A stretch of 43,308 nt of DNA from the NCBI GenBank assembly GCA_021778115.1, contig JAJYCS010000012.1, positions 1 to 43,308 of the forward strand, given 5' to 3'. Every line of letters begins with the position of its first letter. Positions within the stretch are counted from its first letter, which is position 1. The translations under genes were made by a program, and so were the position numbers. The DNA comes from Deltaproteobacteria bacterium. Lineage in GTDB: Bacteria; Desulfobacterota; Desulfuromonadia; Geobacterales; Pseudopelobacteraceae. Under the pieces are notes generated by a model that was not told where the DNA came from, made no database searches, and worked only from the letters and a program-made list of their open reading frames with translations. Below are positions 15,785-25,404 of the stretch, piece by piece.

Positions 15785-17773
15785 ATGAAGAGACTGTTCG
15801 TTGCCATCGGATGCGCCCTCTGCCTGAGTGTCGCCGCCTATGCCGCCGAGCCTGCCAAGGCCCCAGCCGCTCCTGATGCCAAAGCTGCTGTTGCAGCCCC
15901 GGCTGCCACACCTGCCGCCTCTGCCGTAGCAGCTCCAGGCGATGCCGCCAAACCGGCCGCCGCCCCTGCCGCCGCCCCGGCCAAGAAAAAAGAAATAAAG
16001 GCCGACAAGACTATCACCATCACCATGTTCGCCATCATCATCGCCATCACCATGGGGATCGTGGTCTGGGCCGCCAAACACACCAAGACGGCAGCTGACT
16101 TCTACGCCGCTGGCGGTGGGATTACCGGTACTCAAAACGGTTGGGCCATCGCCGGCGACTACATGTCGGCAGCCTCCTTTTTGGGGATTTCAGGTTTGAT
16201 CTCCCTGTACGGCTATGACGGGTTCATGTACTCGGTGGGGTGGCTGGTGGCCTATATCACCGTGCTCCTGATCGTGGCCGAGCCCTGCCGGAACGCCGGT
16301 AAGTACACCTTGGGGGATATCCTCTCCTTCCGAACCGAGCCCAAGCCGGTGCGCGCCGTGGCCGCCCTCTCCACCGTAACTGTTGCCACCTTCTACCTCA
16401 CCGCCCAGATGGTCGGTGCCGGCAAGCTGATGCAGCTTCTGATCGGCATCCCCTACAAGACCGCCATCATCGGCGTCGGTATCCTGATGGTCGGGTACGT
16501 GGTGTTCGGCGGCATGACCGCCACCACCTGGGTCCAGATCATCAAGGCCGCCCTGCTCATGTCCGGCGCCTTCCTGCTCTCCATCCTGGTTATGGCCAAG
16601 GCCGGGTTTAATCCGATCGGTTTCTTTGACGAGATCGTCAACAACCCCGCCATCCAGGATTACACCTCCAAGCTGGTGCTGAAGGATGGTATTATTCTAA
16701 ATGGACTTGATGCCGGACAACGGTTCATCGAGCCGGGTCTGTTCTTGAAGGCGCCGCTTGACCAGATCTCCCTCGGTATGGCCCTGGTGATGGGTACCGC
16801 CGGCATGCCGCACATCCTGATGCGCTTCTTCACCGTCCCCACCGCCCAGGCTGCCCGTAAGTCGGTCATCATCGCCATGTTCCTGATCGGCGGCTTCTAC
16901 ATCCTCACCACCCTGCTGGGCTTCGGCGCCGCCATTCATCTGACCCCCCAAGGGATCAAGGCCGTTGACGCCGGCGGCAACATGGCCACCATGATGTTGG
17001 CCCAGAAGATGGGGGCCGACATTTCACCGATCATCGGTGACATCTTCCTGGCCTTCCTCTGCGCCGTGGCCTTCGCCACCATCCTGGCCGTGGTCTCCGG
17101 TCTGGTGCTGTCGGCCTCCGCCGCCATCGCCCACGATATCTACGTCAACGTGGTGAAAGACGGCCATGCCGACCAGCATGAGCAGGTCATGGCCGCCCGT
17201 ATCACCTCCCTGGTGGTGGGCGCCGTCGGTATCGTGATCGGCATCCTGGCCGAGAACCAGAACGTGGCGGTGCTGGTGGCCCTGGCCTTCGCTGTGGCCG
17301 CATCCGGCAACCTGCCGGTGGTCGTCATGTCCCTGTTCTGGAAAAAGTTCAACACCGCCGGGGTCATCGCCGGTCTGCTGGTGGGCACCATCGCCGCCAT
17401 CGGCCTGTTGATGGTCTCCCCCAACATGACCTATCCCAAGGCGGTCGCCGCCGGCGCCAAGAAGACCATCGAGGCCTTGGAGAAGAAGCAGGCCGCCCTG
17501 CCTGCCGGCGCCGTGCTGGAGGAGAAGGACGCCAAGGCCTTGGAGAAGGCGCAGAAGACCTACGACGCCAACAAGGACGGCTCTTCCATGGTTGGTCTTG
17601 ACAAGCCGATCTTCCCGCTCAAAAACCCCGGTATCGTTTCCATCCCGCTGGGCTTCCTGGCTGCCATCCTCGGCACCCTGGCCTTCCCCAGCCGGAAGTC
17701 CGAGGAGATGTGGGACGAGATCTACGTCCGCCAGAACACCGGCATCGGCATGGCCAAGGCCATCGACCACTAA
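15785..17773 (+). CDS. actP: ActP-type acetate/monocarboxylate sodium:solute symporter, enlarged
   Basis: This 662-residue SSS-family transporter is about 110 residues longer than E. coli ActP (549). Residues 1-21 look like a signal peptide (ending SVAAYAAEP), followed by an Ala/Pro/Lys-rich segment to about 78. The core then matches the family: TAADFYAAGGGITGTQNGWA, AGDYMSAASFLGISG, PGLFLKAPLDQISLGMALVM and GTAGMPHILMRFFTVP. Near residues 550-602 a charged, coiled-coil-like insertion (EALEKKQAALPAG, KALEKAQKTYDANKDGSS) precedes the conserved PIFPLKNPGIVSIPLGF segment. It likely imports acetate, the main electron donor of this group; acetate specificity is inferred. It belongs with DUF485 and IclR and is followed by a terminator. 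Confidence 0.9.
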   Translation: MKRLFVAIGCALCLSVAAYAAEPAKAPAAPDAKAAVAAPAATPAASAVAAPGDAAKPAAAPAAAPAKKKEIKADKTITITMFAIIIAITMGIVVWAAKHTKTAADFYAAGGGITGTQNGWAIAGDYMSAASFLGISGLISLYGYDGFMYSVGWLVAYITVLLIVAEPCRNAGKYTLGDILSFRTEPKPVRAVAALSTVTVATFYLTAQMVGAGKLMQLLIGIPYKTAIIGVGILMVGYVVFGGMTATTWVQIIKAALLMSGAFLLSILVMAKAGFNPIGFFDEIVNNPAIQDYTSKLVLKDGIILNGLDAGQRFIEPGLFLKAPLDQISLGMALVMGTAGMPHILMRFFTVPTAQAARKSVIIAMFLIGGFYILTTLLGFGAAIHLTPQGIKAVDAGGNMATMMLAQKMGADISPIIGDIFLAFLCAVAFATILAVVSGLVLSASAAIAHDIYVNVVKDGHADQHEQVMAARITSLVVGAVGIVIGILAENQNVAVLVALAFAVAASGNLPVVVMSLFWKKFNTAGVIAGLLVGTIAAIGLLMVSPNMTYPKAVAAGAKKTIEALEKKQAALPAGAVLEEKDAKALEKAQKTYDANKDGSSMVGLDKPIFPLKNPGIVSIPLGFLAAILGTLAFPSRKSEEMWDEIYVRQNTGIGMAKAIDH

Positions 17774-17807
17774 CCCTTTTCAATCCCATGCGGTGTGGTA
17801 TACATCT

Positions 17808-17836
17808 GGGGGAGGCCGAGGCCTCCCCCTTTTTTA
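17808..17836 (+). terminator. intrinsic terminator after the symporter gene
   Basis: GGGGGAGGC and GCCTCCCCC form a perfect 9-bp stem with a four-base loop, followed by six or more T. It separates the symporter from the DUF294 gene 20 bases later, so the latter depends on read-through or a promoter near the hairpin. Confidence 0.9.
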
Positions 17837-17856
17837 CGAATCACTGAGGAGCGGGT

Positions 17857-19068
17857 ATGCAGATTCTGCCGGAAGAGAGCGCCGCCACTCCCCGCAACCT
17901 GCCACAAATCGCGCAGCTTACCAGCGTCTGCACCGTGACGGAAATCGATCAGGTGCTGGCAGCCCTGCGAGAGGCCCTGGAGGAGCCGCAACGGCGCCTG
18001 GAGGGATGGGATCGGGAGGCCGCCGGGCTGCTTGCGCGGATTCCCGCCGCCGACCGCCGGACCTTGGCGGAGATACACACGGCCTTGAACCGGATTGAGC
18101 TTGAGCGATTTCTCTTGGCCGGTTCGGTTACCGCCCTCCATCGCTCCTGCACCGAATACCGCGACATGCTGGCTGAGCGGGCGCTTACCTGTGTGCTTGA
18201 TGAGATGGCGTCCGAGGGCGCCCCCCCCCCTCCGTTCTCCTTTGCCCTGCTCAGTATGGGCAGTGACGGCCGCAAGGAACAGACCCTCATCACCGATCAG
18301 GATTACCTGCTGGTCTACACCGACGGCGGCGGGGAAGAGGTAGATCGGTGGTTCGCCAACTTCGGCGCGCGCCTGGTCGATTGCCTGGAGGAGGCCGGGT
18401 TCAAACGCTGCACCGGCGGCATCATGACCAGCAACCCGACGTGGCGCGGTTCTCTGCCCCAGTGGCGCCGGCGGCTGTTTGCCATCGTCCGTTACGAGGT
18501 GGAGGACCTGGCCAAGAATATGATGGACCTGATCGTCCTTTCCGATGCTCGTTTCGTCTCCGGCGACCGGCGGCTGGGTGAGCAGCTGATCGAACTGATC
18601 CGGGATATGGAGAAGGAGCACTTTCAGGTGCTCTGGGGGATGGCCCGTGCCGCCACCGAGATGAGGCTTGCCCTGGGGTTCATGCGCAGGCTCTGGACCG
18701 AGCCCGGCGGCGAGCATAAAGGGGAGTTCAACATCAAGCTCCTGGCCTGGGCGCCGCTGGTGATGAACGTCCGGATCTTGGCCATCAGCCAGGGGTTGGC
18801 CGCCACCAGCACCATGGAGCGGATCAGGATGCTGGAACAGGAGGGGAGCCTCTCCGCCGGTGTGACCCAGGGGCTCCTGGAGGCCTATGAGGTCCTCACC
18901 CGGCATCGTATCCTGTTGCAGATCAAGGTCATCAAGGGGATTCAGAAGGATTCCTACCACCTTGATCCGTTGCTGCTCACCCAGGAAGAGCGGGAGCGGA
19001 TCCGGCAGGCGATCATCAGGATCGAGGACCTGCAGAAGTCGATCCACACCACCTTCAACATCATGTAG
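17857..19068 (+). CDS. DUF294 putative nucleotidyltransferase (GlnD-like fold)
   Basis: The 403-residue protein has a nucleotidyltransferase core with LLSMGSDGRKEQTLITDQDY near residues 127-150 (the GS...D-D metal and nucleotide site; D-Q-D is intact) and a helical C-terminal substrate-binding domain (DUF294_C). The N-terminal ~110 residues are helical. Relatives often carry CBS or cyclic-nucleotide domains in front, which are absent here. The fold resembles the uridylyltransferase domain of GlnD, but the substrate is unknown. Genes of this family often sit next to ActP-type symporters, as here, which suggests a regulatory or signalling link to carboxylate uptake. Confidence 0.85.
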   Translation: MQILPEESAATPRNLPQIAQLTSVCTVTEIDQVLAALREALEEPQRRLEGWDREAAGLLARIPAADRRTLAEIHTALNRIELERFLLAGSVTALHRSCTEYRDMLAERALTCVLDEMASEGAPPPPFSFALLSMGSDGRKEQTLITDQDYLLVYTDGGGEEVDRWFANFGARLVDCLEEAGFKRCTGGIMTSNPTWRGSLPQWRRRLFAIVRYEVEDLAKNMMDLIVLSDARFVSGDRRLGEQLIELIRDMEKEHFQVLWGMARAATEMRLALGFMRRLWTEPGGEHKGEFNIKLLAWAPLVMNVRILAISQGLAATSTMERIRMLEQEGSLSAGVTQGLLEAYEVLTRHRILLQIKVIKGIQKDSYHLDPLLLTQEERERIRQAIIRIEDLQKSIHTTFNIM

Positions 19069-19071
19069 CGC

Positions 19072-19100
19072 TTGACACCGACCCGGCGCTCTGCTATTAA
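19072..19100 (+). promoter_or_regulatory. sigma-70 promoter of tRNA-Val
   Basis: A perfect TTGACA (19072-19077) and TATTAA (19095-19100) are separated by 17 bases. The tRNA begins 12 bases after the -10 box. Confidence 0.88.
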
Positions 19101-19111
19101 ACTCCCCTCAC

Positions 19112-19186
19112 GGGCGCTTAACTCAGCGGGAGAGTGCTACCTTCACACGGTAGAAGTCACTGGTTCAATCCCAGTAGCGCCCACCA
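19112..19186 (+). tRNA. tRNA-Val (anticodon CAC)
   Basis: The 75-base cloverleaf has acceptor arms GGGCGCT and AGCGCCC, and an anticodon stem CTACC/GGTAG with loop TTCACAC, giving anticodon CAC (reads GUG, valine). The T arm has GGTTCAATC, and the terminal CCA is encoded. It has its own promoter and terminator. Confidence 0.95.
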
Positions 19187-19197
19187 TAAGTACACGC

Positions 19198-19227
19198 GGG
19201 GTCGGAACGCTGTTCCGGCCCTTTTTT
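19198..19227 (+). terminator. intrinsic terminator after tRNA-Val
   Basis: GGGGTCGGAAC and GTTCCGGCCC form a long stem around GCT, followed by six T, 11 bases after the tRNA end. Confidence 0.88.
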
Positions 19228-19367
19228 GTTTCATGGCCGGCAATCGGTCAACCGATCCTGTCGTTGCGTACACGGTCGGACCGGGTGGGCGCGCACCGCC
19301 TCTTGTCGTATGTCGCGTGTCGTGGTATACAGCCATGCATACACCCTGTCTATCGACCGGAGCGACA

Positions 19368-19511
19368 ATGACCCAGACCGAGACCACTCCTTCCTTCCAA
19401 CCCGATCCCGACGGCGAGATAAACCTGCTCGACCGTGCCCTGGTGCCGTCCGTGCCTGGGCCGTTGCTGCGTATCTGGGAGCGGGTGAGCAGCAGGGTCA
19501 TCCCCCGTTAA
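19368..19511 (+). pseudogene. remnant resembling the N-terminus of a Wzz-type chain-length protein
   Basis: An ATG with a plausible ribosome site (GGAGCGACA) opens 47 codons: MTQTETTPSFQPDPDGEINL then LDRALV, a proline-containing break, and a stop at 19509. The DDEINLLDL-like motif after a short polar lead is typical of Wzz/chain-length-determinant N-termini, just before the first membrane helix. Here the helix and everything after are missing. The stretch 19228-19367 before it shows nothing I can support. The identity is by motif memory only and could be wrong; that it is a fragment is clearer than which gene it came from. Confidence 0.4.
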
Positions 19512-19543
19512 AGGGGTGCCTGTCCCCCTCCCCGCGCTCCTAA

Positions 19544-19672
19544 TATGAACGCAGCATCATCTGGAACGATGCGGGCCTGGCCATCGACTGGCCGCTCGCC
19601 GGCAGCCAGCCGATCCTGGCGGCCAAGGATGCGGCGGGGGCACTATTGACCGGAGCGGAGCTGTTTGACTGA
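19544..19672 (+). pseudogene. rfbC: C-terminal remnant of dTDP-4-dehydrorhamnose 3,5-epimerase (RfbC/RmlC)
   Basis: In one frame the bases read YERSIIWND, then AGLAIDWPL and PILAAKDAAG, ending ELFD and TGA at 19670-19672. This is the C-terminal signature of RmlC (ERSIIWNDPxLxIxWPL...PxLSxKDxxG). A TAA directly precedes the tyrosine codon, and the N-terminal ~140 residues including the catalytic histidine and aspartate are missing, so this is a dead fragment. A 17-codon frame starting at its TGATG overlap (MQQLPDAIVHQAFDYNE) follows and is also probably debris. With the Wzz-like remnant it suggests a lost polysaccharide locus at this tRNA. Confidence 0.75.
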
Positions 19673-19733
19673 TGCAACAACTGCCTGATGCTATCGTCCA
19701 CCAGGCGTTTGATTACAACGAGTAGGCCACGTT

Positions 19734-20015
19734 ATGCGTTTAAAAGAATCTGAAATAATGGCGATCAAAGCTGTTGTCTCAGCGTATGATCCCCAAGCCA
19801 AGGTATACCTGTTCGGGTCGCGAGTTGACAACGCCAAGCGCGGGGGGGATATCGATCTGTTGATTCTGTCAGATCTCCTCATCACAGCGGATCGCGGCAA
19901 AATTCGCTGGAATCTCTGTGAAAAACTCGGTGAACAGAAGATTGACATACTGATAGCCAAAGACACCACCGACCCCTTTGTACAGATCGCCTACAAAACG
20001 GGCAGACAACTATGA
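19734..20015 (+). CDS. mntA: MNT-domain nucleotidyltransferase, antitoxin of an MNT/HEPN pair
   Basis: The 93-residue minimal nucleotidyltransferase has the signature YLFGSRVDNAKRGGDIDLLI: G28-S29 followed nine residues later by D39-I-D41, the catalytic metal site. MntA antitoxins neutralise their HEPN toxin by adding AMP to a tyrosine of the toxin. The stop overlaps the start of the HEPN gene by four bases (ATGA), the standard arrangement. The base composition of this pair is visibly lower in GC than the neighbouring core genes, and it sits between decayed polysaccharide fragments and a dead transposase, which indicates acquisition by transfer. Confidence 0.88.
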   Translation: MRLKESEIMAIKAVVSAYDPQAKVYLFGSRVDNAKRGGDIDLLILSDLLITADRGKIRWNLCEKLGEQKIDILIAKDTTDPFVQIAYKTGRQL

Positions 20016-20452
20016 CTGAAGACCTGAAAAAATTGTTGCGCAGTGAACTGCAACTGCTTGAAGATGCCAGCCAGGTATTAGACTATTCCTTCACAAAATG
20101 CAGCAAGATCGGCATTAAGCCTGACTACTCTCCAGAAGAGCTTGAAAGCTTTGAATCTCTGTGCAGTCGCTTTGCACGACTGAGCGACATCATGACACAA
20201 AAAATATTCAGACTTTTAGCCGAAATAGCCCTTGAACAGCCAGGCACCGTACGTGACCGGATCAACAGAGCAGAAAAATGGTGCCTGATAGAAAGTGCTG
20301 AAACCTTCGTAGACATTAGAATAGTACGTAATGATATCGCCCACGAATATCTGCCCGAGGCGCTACGTGACATCTTCAAGAAGGTACTAGCATTGACACC
20401 TGCCCTACTAAAAAGCGTGGATCTGACAAAAAGCTACTGTAGCAGATTGTAG
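20012..20452 (+). CDS. hepT: HEPN-domain ribonuclease toxin (HepT-like)
   Basis: A 146-residue helical protein with the HEPN ribonuclease motif R-x4-H in IRIVRNDIAHEYLPEAL (R106, H111) extended to R-x4-H-x-Y with Y113, the tyrosine that MntA partners AMPylate in characterised HepT/MntA systems. The active-site motif is therefore complete. The protein should cleave RNA when freed from its antitoxin. It starts inside the MNT gene by a four-base overlap. Whether it acts as an addiction module or in phage defence cannot be told from the sequence. Confidence 0.87.
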   Translation: MTEDLKKLLRSELQLLEDASQVLDYSFTKCSKIGIKPDYSPEELESFESLCSRFARLSDIMTQKIFRLLAEIALEQPGTVRDRINRAEKWCLIESAETFVDIRIVRNDIAHEYLPEALRDIFKKVLALTPALLKSVDLTKSYCSRL

Positions 20453-20474
20453 AGGCGTCCCGAATGTCCACTGA

Positions 20475-20858
20475 AAACGGGCGGGATCAGGCATATATCA
20501 CGTACTCAATCGAGGCAACGGGCAGCAGCGGGTCTTCCAGAGGGATGGCGACTACCAGGCGTTTCTTCTGCTGCTTGGGCAGATGAAGGTGCAGTTTGGC
20601 ATGGATATATACGCCTATTGCCTGATGCCGAATTATTTTCACCTGCTGCTGAAGGCACAAAAAGGAGATGACCTCAGCCGGGGTATGCAATGGTTCATGA
20701 CGACGCATGTCAGGCGCTATCATCGCCATTATCGCACCAGCGGGCATCTCTGGCAGGGGCGCTTCAAGAGCTTTGGCATAGTCGATGATGATCACTTTGT
20801 GACGGTGTCCCGCTATATCAAAGGAAATCCGGTGCGTGCTGCTATGGTCGAGAGGCTC
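20475..20858 (+). pseudogene. inactivated REP-associated tyrosine transposase (RAYT / TnpA-REP) relic
   Basis: The frame reads GIYHVLNRGNGQQRVFQRDG ... IYAYCLMPNYFHLLLKAQKG ... HLWQGRFKSF ... VSRYIKGNPVRAAMVERL, which is clearly a RAYT. Three defects mark it as dead. An in-frame TGA (20472-20474) cuts off the first ~10 residues, leaving only an internal ATG at 20583. The HUH catalytic motif, normally NHFHLL, reads NYFHLL. The usual C-terminal part after NPVRA is missing and replaced directly by the REP sequence. RAYTs are single-stranded-DNA transposases that mobilise REP elements; one lies immediately downstream. Confidence 0.85.
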
Positions 20859-20929
20859 CCTCATCCTGGCCTGCGGCCACCTTCTCCCAGCGGGAGAAGG
20901 GATATGCTGTATTTCAGTTCTGATCAGGT
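20858..20929. repeat. REP element (copy B) abutting the RAYT relic
   Basis: CCCTCATCC, TGGCCTGCGGCCA and CCTTCTCCCAGCGGGAGAAG, then a tail ATATGCTGTATTTCAGTTC and TGATCAGGT, match the right half of the repeat at 6206-6276 with about 92% identity. The matching stretch includes the tail beyond the palindrome. It is a single unit here, without the inverted partner. It ends 11 bases before the PilZ start codon. Confidence 0.88.
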
Positions 20930-20940
20930 AAGGTTTTGTA

Positions 20941-21631
20941 ATGGCCGATGACCATTATCAGCTGGTGAGCATACAGGATGGCAAGTCGGATGCCGATGCC
21001 ATTGTGCAGACCCTGTCCGCCATGCAGGAGGGGCGTCTCAAACCCGACCTGGTCCTGCTCAATTACTGCAGTGAGATACCGGTGAGCTACAGCGCCACGG
21101 TGCAGGCGGTGGACAAGGACAGCGTGGAGTTGGCGGTGCATGAGCACCAGGCGGTGCTGTTGAAGCAGAATAACAGTACCCTGCTGAAAAGCAGGCATTT
21201 TGACAAGGGGCTGGCGGTACACTGCTACGCAGCCTATGTCAATATCCCGAAGAAGGCGGCGATCCTGCATAACTTCGCCTACGCCCAGATCAGGGCTGAA
21301 CGGCGGGAGGCGGTGCGGGTCAAGGTGAACGGCGTCATCCCGGTCTCCTTCACCGTCGACGGGGTGACCATCTCGGGCAGGCTGCTGGATATCTCGGCAA
21401 GCGGCATATCGTTTGTTGCCGACAGCCCGATGCCGGCCACGGTGGAGGGGACCGGCCAGTTTGTCTTTACCCTGCTTGATACCCCGCTCACCGTGCCCGG
21501 CGTTTTTGTCCGGGTCAAGACGGATGCCGAAAACCGCCAGATCGCCATCTTTACCATGACCCCGGACCGGGCCAGCGATACTGTTATCGGCAAGTACATC
21601 TACCAGCGGCAGGTGGAGGTGATCCTCGCCC

Positions 21632-21657
<26 letters not shown>
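20941..21657 (+). CDS. PilZ-domain protein, probable c-di-GMP receptor
   Basis: A 238-residue protein. The C-terminal half has the c-di-GMP-binding PilZ signatures: R-x3-R in RREAVRV (R122, R126) and D-x-S-x2-G in [11 protein letters not shown] (D150, S152, G155). The N-terminal ~110 residues form a separate beta-rich domain of the kind preceding PilZ in YcgR-like proteins, but it is not clearly YcgR-N. It should respond to c-di-GMP in the cytoplasm; the output is unknown. A REP element lies right in front of its ribosome site (TAAGG), so its promoter must be within or beyond the transposon debris. Its 3' end overlaps the convergent DUF255 gene by 26 bases. Confidence 0.87.
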
Positions 21658-23470
<1,813 letters not shown>

Positions 23471-23502
23471 GACGTAAGCCTAGCATATTTTCAGGAAAAA
23501 AC

Positions 23503-23531
23503 TTGCCGAGCCACGGGACGGATAGTACTCT
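23503..23531 (+). promoter_or_regulatory. candidate sigma-70 promoter of dgt
   Basis: TTGCCG (23503-23508) and TACTCT (23526-23531) are separated by 17 bases, with the dgt start 36 bases downstream. The same -10 hexamer and spacing recur in front of aroC. Confidence 0.45.
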
Positions 23532-23567
23532 TTGTCGTGTAGAAATCTCCTCTGCAGGAGTTGATGC

Positions 23568-24710
23568 ATGTTCGACTACAGTGAACGTTCCGATCTGGCG
23601 CCCTATGCCTGTAAGAGCGCCGAATCGCGGGGACGCAAATGCCATGAGGCGTCAGGCGATCCGCGGCCGATGTTCGAGCGGGATCGGGACCGGATCATTC
23701 ATTGTGCCGCCTTCCGTCGCCTGGAGTACAAGACCCAGGTTTTTCTGAACCATGAGGGGGATTACTACCGTACCCGCCTTACTCACTCGCTGGAGGTGGC
23801 CCAGATCGGCACGGCTATCGCTCGCCGTTTGCGCCTGAATACGGACCTGACCGAGGCCCTGGCTCTGGCCCACGACCTGGGGCACACCCCCTTCGGCCAT
23901 ACCGGCGAGGAGGTGCTGAACCAGCTGATGCAGGGACATGGCGGCTTTGAGCACAACTACCAGTCGTTCCGGGTGGTGGATCAACTGGAGGAGCGGTATG
24001 TCGAGTTCGACGGCCTGAACCTCTCCTGGGAGGTGCGGGAGGGGATTCTGAAGCACTCCTCTCCCCATGACGTGCCGACGAATATCCTGGATGAATTCCT
24101 GCCTGCCACGGTGCCTTCCATCGAGGGGCAGTTGATCAATTATGCCGATGAGATCGCCTACAACAACCATGATATAGACGACGGTCTTAAGTCCGGCTAC
24201 CTGACGCTGGATCTGTTGAAGGGGGTTGCGCTGTGGCAACGGATGGCCGACCGGGTCAGGCTACGGTATCCGGCCATTGACGATAAACGGCTGGTGGCTC
24301 GCACGGTCAGTGCCCTGATCGGTATGCAGATCACCGATATCTGCGAAACTACCTGGTCCAACATCCAGCAGTTTGGGATCCATTCGCTGGATGACCTGCG
24401 GCGGGTGAACCGGGTCCTTGTCCACTTCAGCCCCGAGGTGGAGGCGGAGAATCTGGCCTTGAAGCGGTTCCTCAAGGAGCGGCTCTACCGTCATCACAAG
24501 GTGGACAAGATGCGGGTCAAGGCCGAGCATATCCTGACACGACTCTTTGAGACCTATCTCCGGCGTCCCAATCTGCTACCTCCCAAGTACCATCGCCGGA
24601 TTGAGAAGAACGGGGTGGAGCGGACCGTGGCCGATTATCTGGCCGGGATGACCGACCGCTATGCCCTGGACGATTACAAGACGCTGTTCGAGACTTTTGA
24701 GCGGGTCTAG
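23568..24710 (+). CDS. dgt: deoxyguanosinetriphosphate triphosphohydrolase-like HD protein
   Basis: The 380-residue protein matches the bacterial dGTPase-like family: RDRDRIIHCAAFRRLEYKTQ, then THSLEVAQI (H73), AHDLGHTPFGHTGEEVLN (H102-D103, the metal-binding HD pair), LNYADEIAYNNHDIDD and the C-terminal NLLPPKYHRR. The enzyme removes triphosphate from dGTP and often other dNTPs, controlling the deoxynucleotide pool. It lies upstream of a second HD nucleotide phosphohydrolase (yfbR) with a 67-base gap. The length is typical of the short dgt subclass lacking E. coli-type insertions. Confidence 0.92.
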   Translation: MFDYSERSDLAPYACKSAESRGRKCHEASGDPRPMFERDRDRIIHCAAFRRLEYKTQVFLNHEGDYYRTRLTHSLEVAQIGTAIARRLRLNTDLTEALALAHDLGHTPFGHTGEEVLNQLMQGHGGFEHNYQSFRVVDQLEERYVEFDGLNLSWEVREGILKHSSPHDVPTNILDEFLPATVPSIEGQLINYADEIAYNNHDIDDGLKSGYLTLDLLKGVALWQRMADRVRLRYPAIDDKRLVARTVSALIGMQITDICETTWSNIQQFGIHSLDDLRRVNRVLVHFSPEVEAENLALKRFLKERLYRHHKVDKMRVKAEHILTRLFETYLRRPNLLPPKYHRRIEKNGVERTVADYLAGMTDRYALDDYKTLFETFERV

Positions 24711-24777
24711 GGGGACGAAAAACTCCCCGTTTCCTGATGATATGACGTAATCCTGATACATGCTTAAGGCAGGCGCC

Positions 24778-25386
24778 ATGAAAAAACCTGAACAACCGCC
24801 CCGTTACGACTTCTTCGCCTTCCTGGCGCGGATGCAGTACATCAACCGCTGGGGGTTGATGCGCAACACCCAGGCCGAGAACATCAAGGAGCACTCCCTG
24901 GATGTGGCCATGCTGGCCCATGCCCTGGTGGTAATCCGCAACACCTATTTCGACGGCACGCTCGATCCCGGTCAGGCGGCGTTGTATGGCATTTTTCATG
25001 ATGCCAGCGAGATATTCACCGGCGACATGCCCACCCCGGTCAAGCACTTCAACCCCAACTTCAAACGTTCTTTTCATCAACTGGAAGACCGCGCCCGGCG
25101 CAAGTTGCTGGCCATGTTGCCGCCGGAACTGGCCCAGGTGTATGAACCTCTGTTTTTCTTTGAAGAACAGGATGCCGAGTACCGGCCGATCATCAAGGCG
25201 GCCGACAAGATCGCGGCCCTGATCAAGTGCCTGGAGGAGGAAAAATCCGGCAACCTCGAATTCAAGCGGGCAGGGGAGGAACATCTGGAAAACCTTCGCA
25301 AGAGCCCCCTGCCGGAAGTCATCTGGTTTCTGGACCAGTTCCTGCCCGGCTACCGGTTGTCGCTGGACGAACTGCAGCTGGGTTGA
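24778..25386 (+). CDS. yfbR: 5'-deoxynucleotidase YfbR-like HD protein
   Basis: The 202-residue protein aligns by eye with E. coli YfbR along its length: FFAFLARMQYINRWGLMRN, NIKEHSLDVAMLAHAL (H39), YGIFHDASEIFTGDMPTPVK (H74-D75) and the aspartate in KAADKIAALIKCLEEE. YfbR dephosphorylates deoxynucleoside 5'-monophosphates. The ATG at 24778 is preferred to one 18 bases earlier because it follows AAGGCAGG. Together with dgt it gives two steps that dispose of deoxynucleotides. A weak hairpin (GGGGA/TCCCC) lies between the two genes. Confidence 0.9.
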   Translation: MKKPEQPPRYDFFAFLARMQYINRWGLMRNTQAENIKEHSLDVAMLAHALVVIRNTYFDGTLDPGQAALYGIFHDASEIFTGDMPTPVKHFNPNFKRSFHQLEDRARRKLLAMLPPELAQVYEPLFFFEEQDAEYRPIIKAADKIAALIKCLEEEKSGNLEFKRAGEEHLENLRKSPLPEVIWFLDQFLPGYRLSLDELQLG

Positions 25387-25404
25387 GGCGGCCGGGGGAA
25401 ATGC

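Noticed and set aside
17770-19047. 425-residue minus-strand frame opposite the DUF294 gene
   Set aside because: Shadow of a GC-rich gene without a ribosome site or recognised motif.
20583-20951. 122-residue frame as an intact small transposase-like gene
   Set aside because: It begins in the middle of the RAYT fold, its last ~35 residues are translated REP sequence, and the HUH motif is broken. It is listed as a relic instead.
19112-21000. Integrative-element attachment site at tRNA-Val
   Set aside because: I looked for a second copy of the tRNA 3' end (such as CCCAGTAGCGCCC) downstream to the PilZ gene and saw none. No integrase gene is present either.
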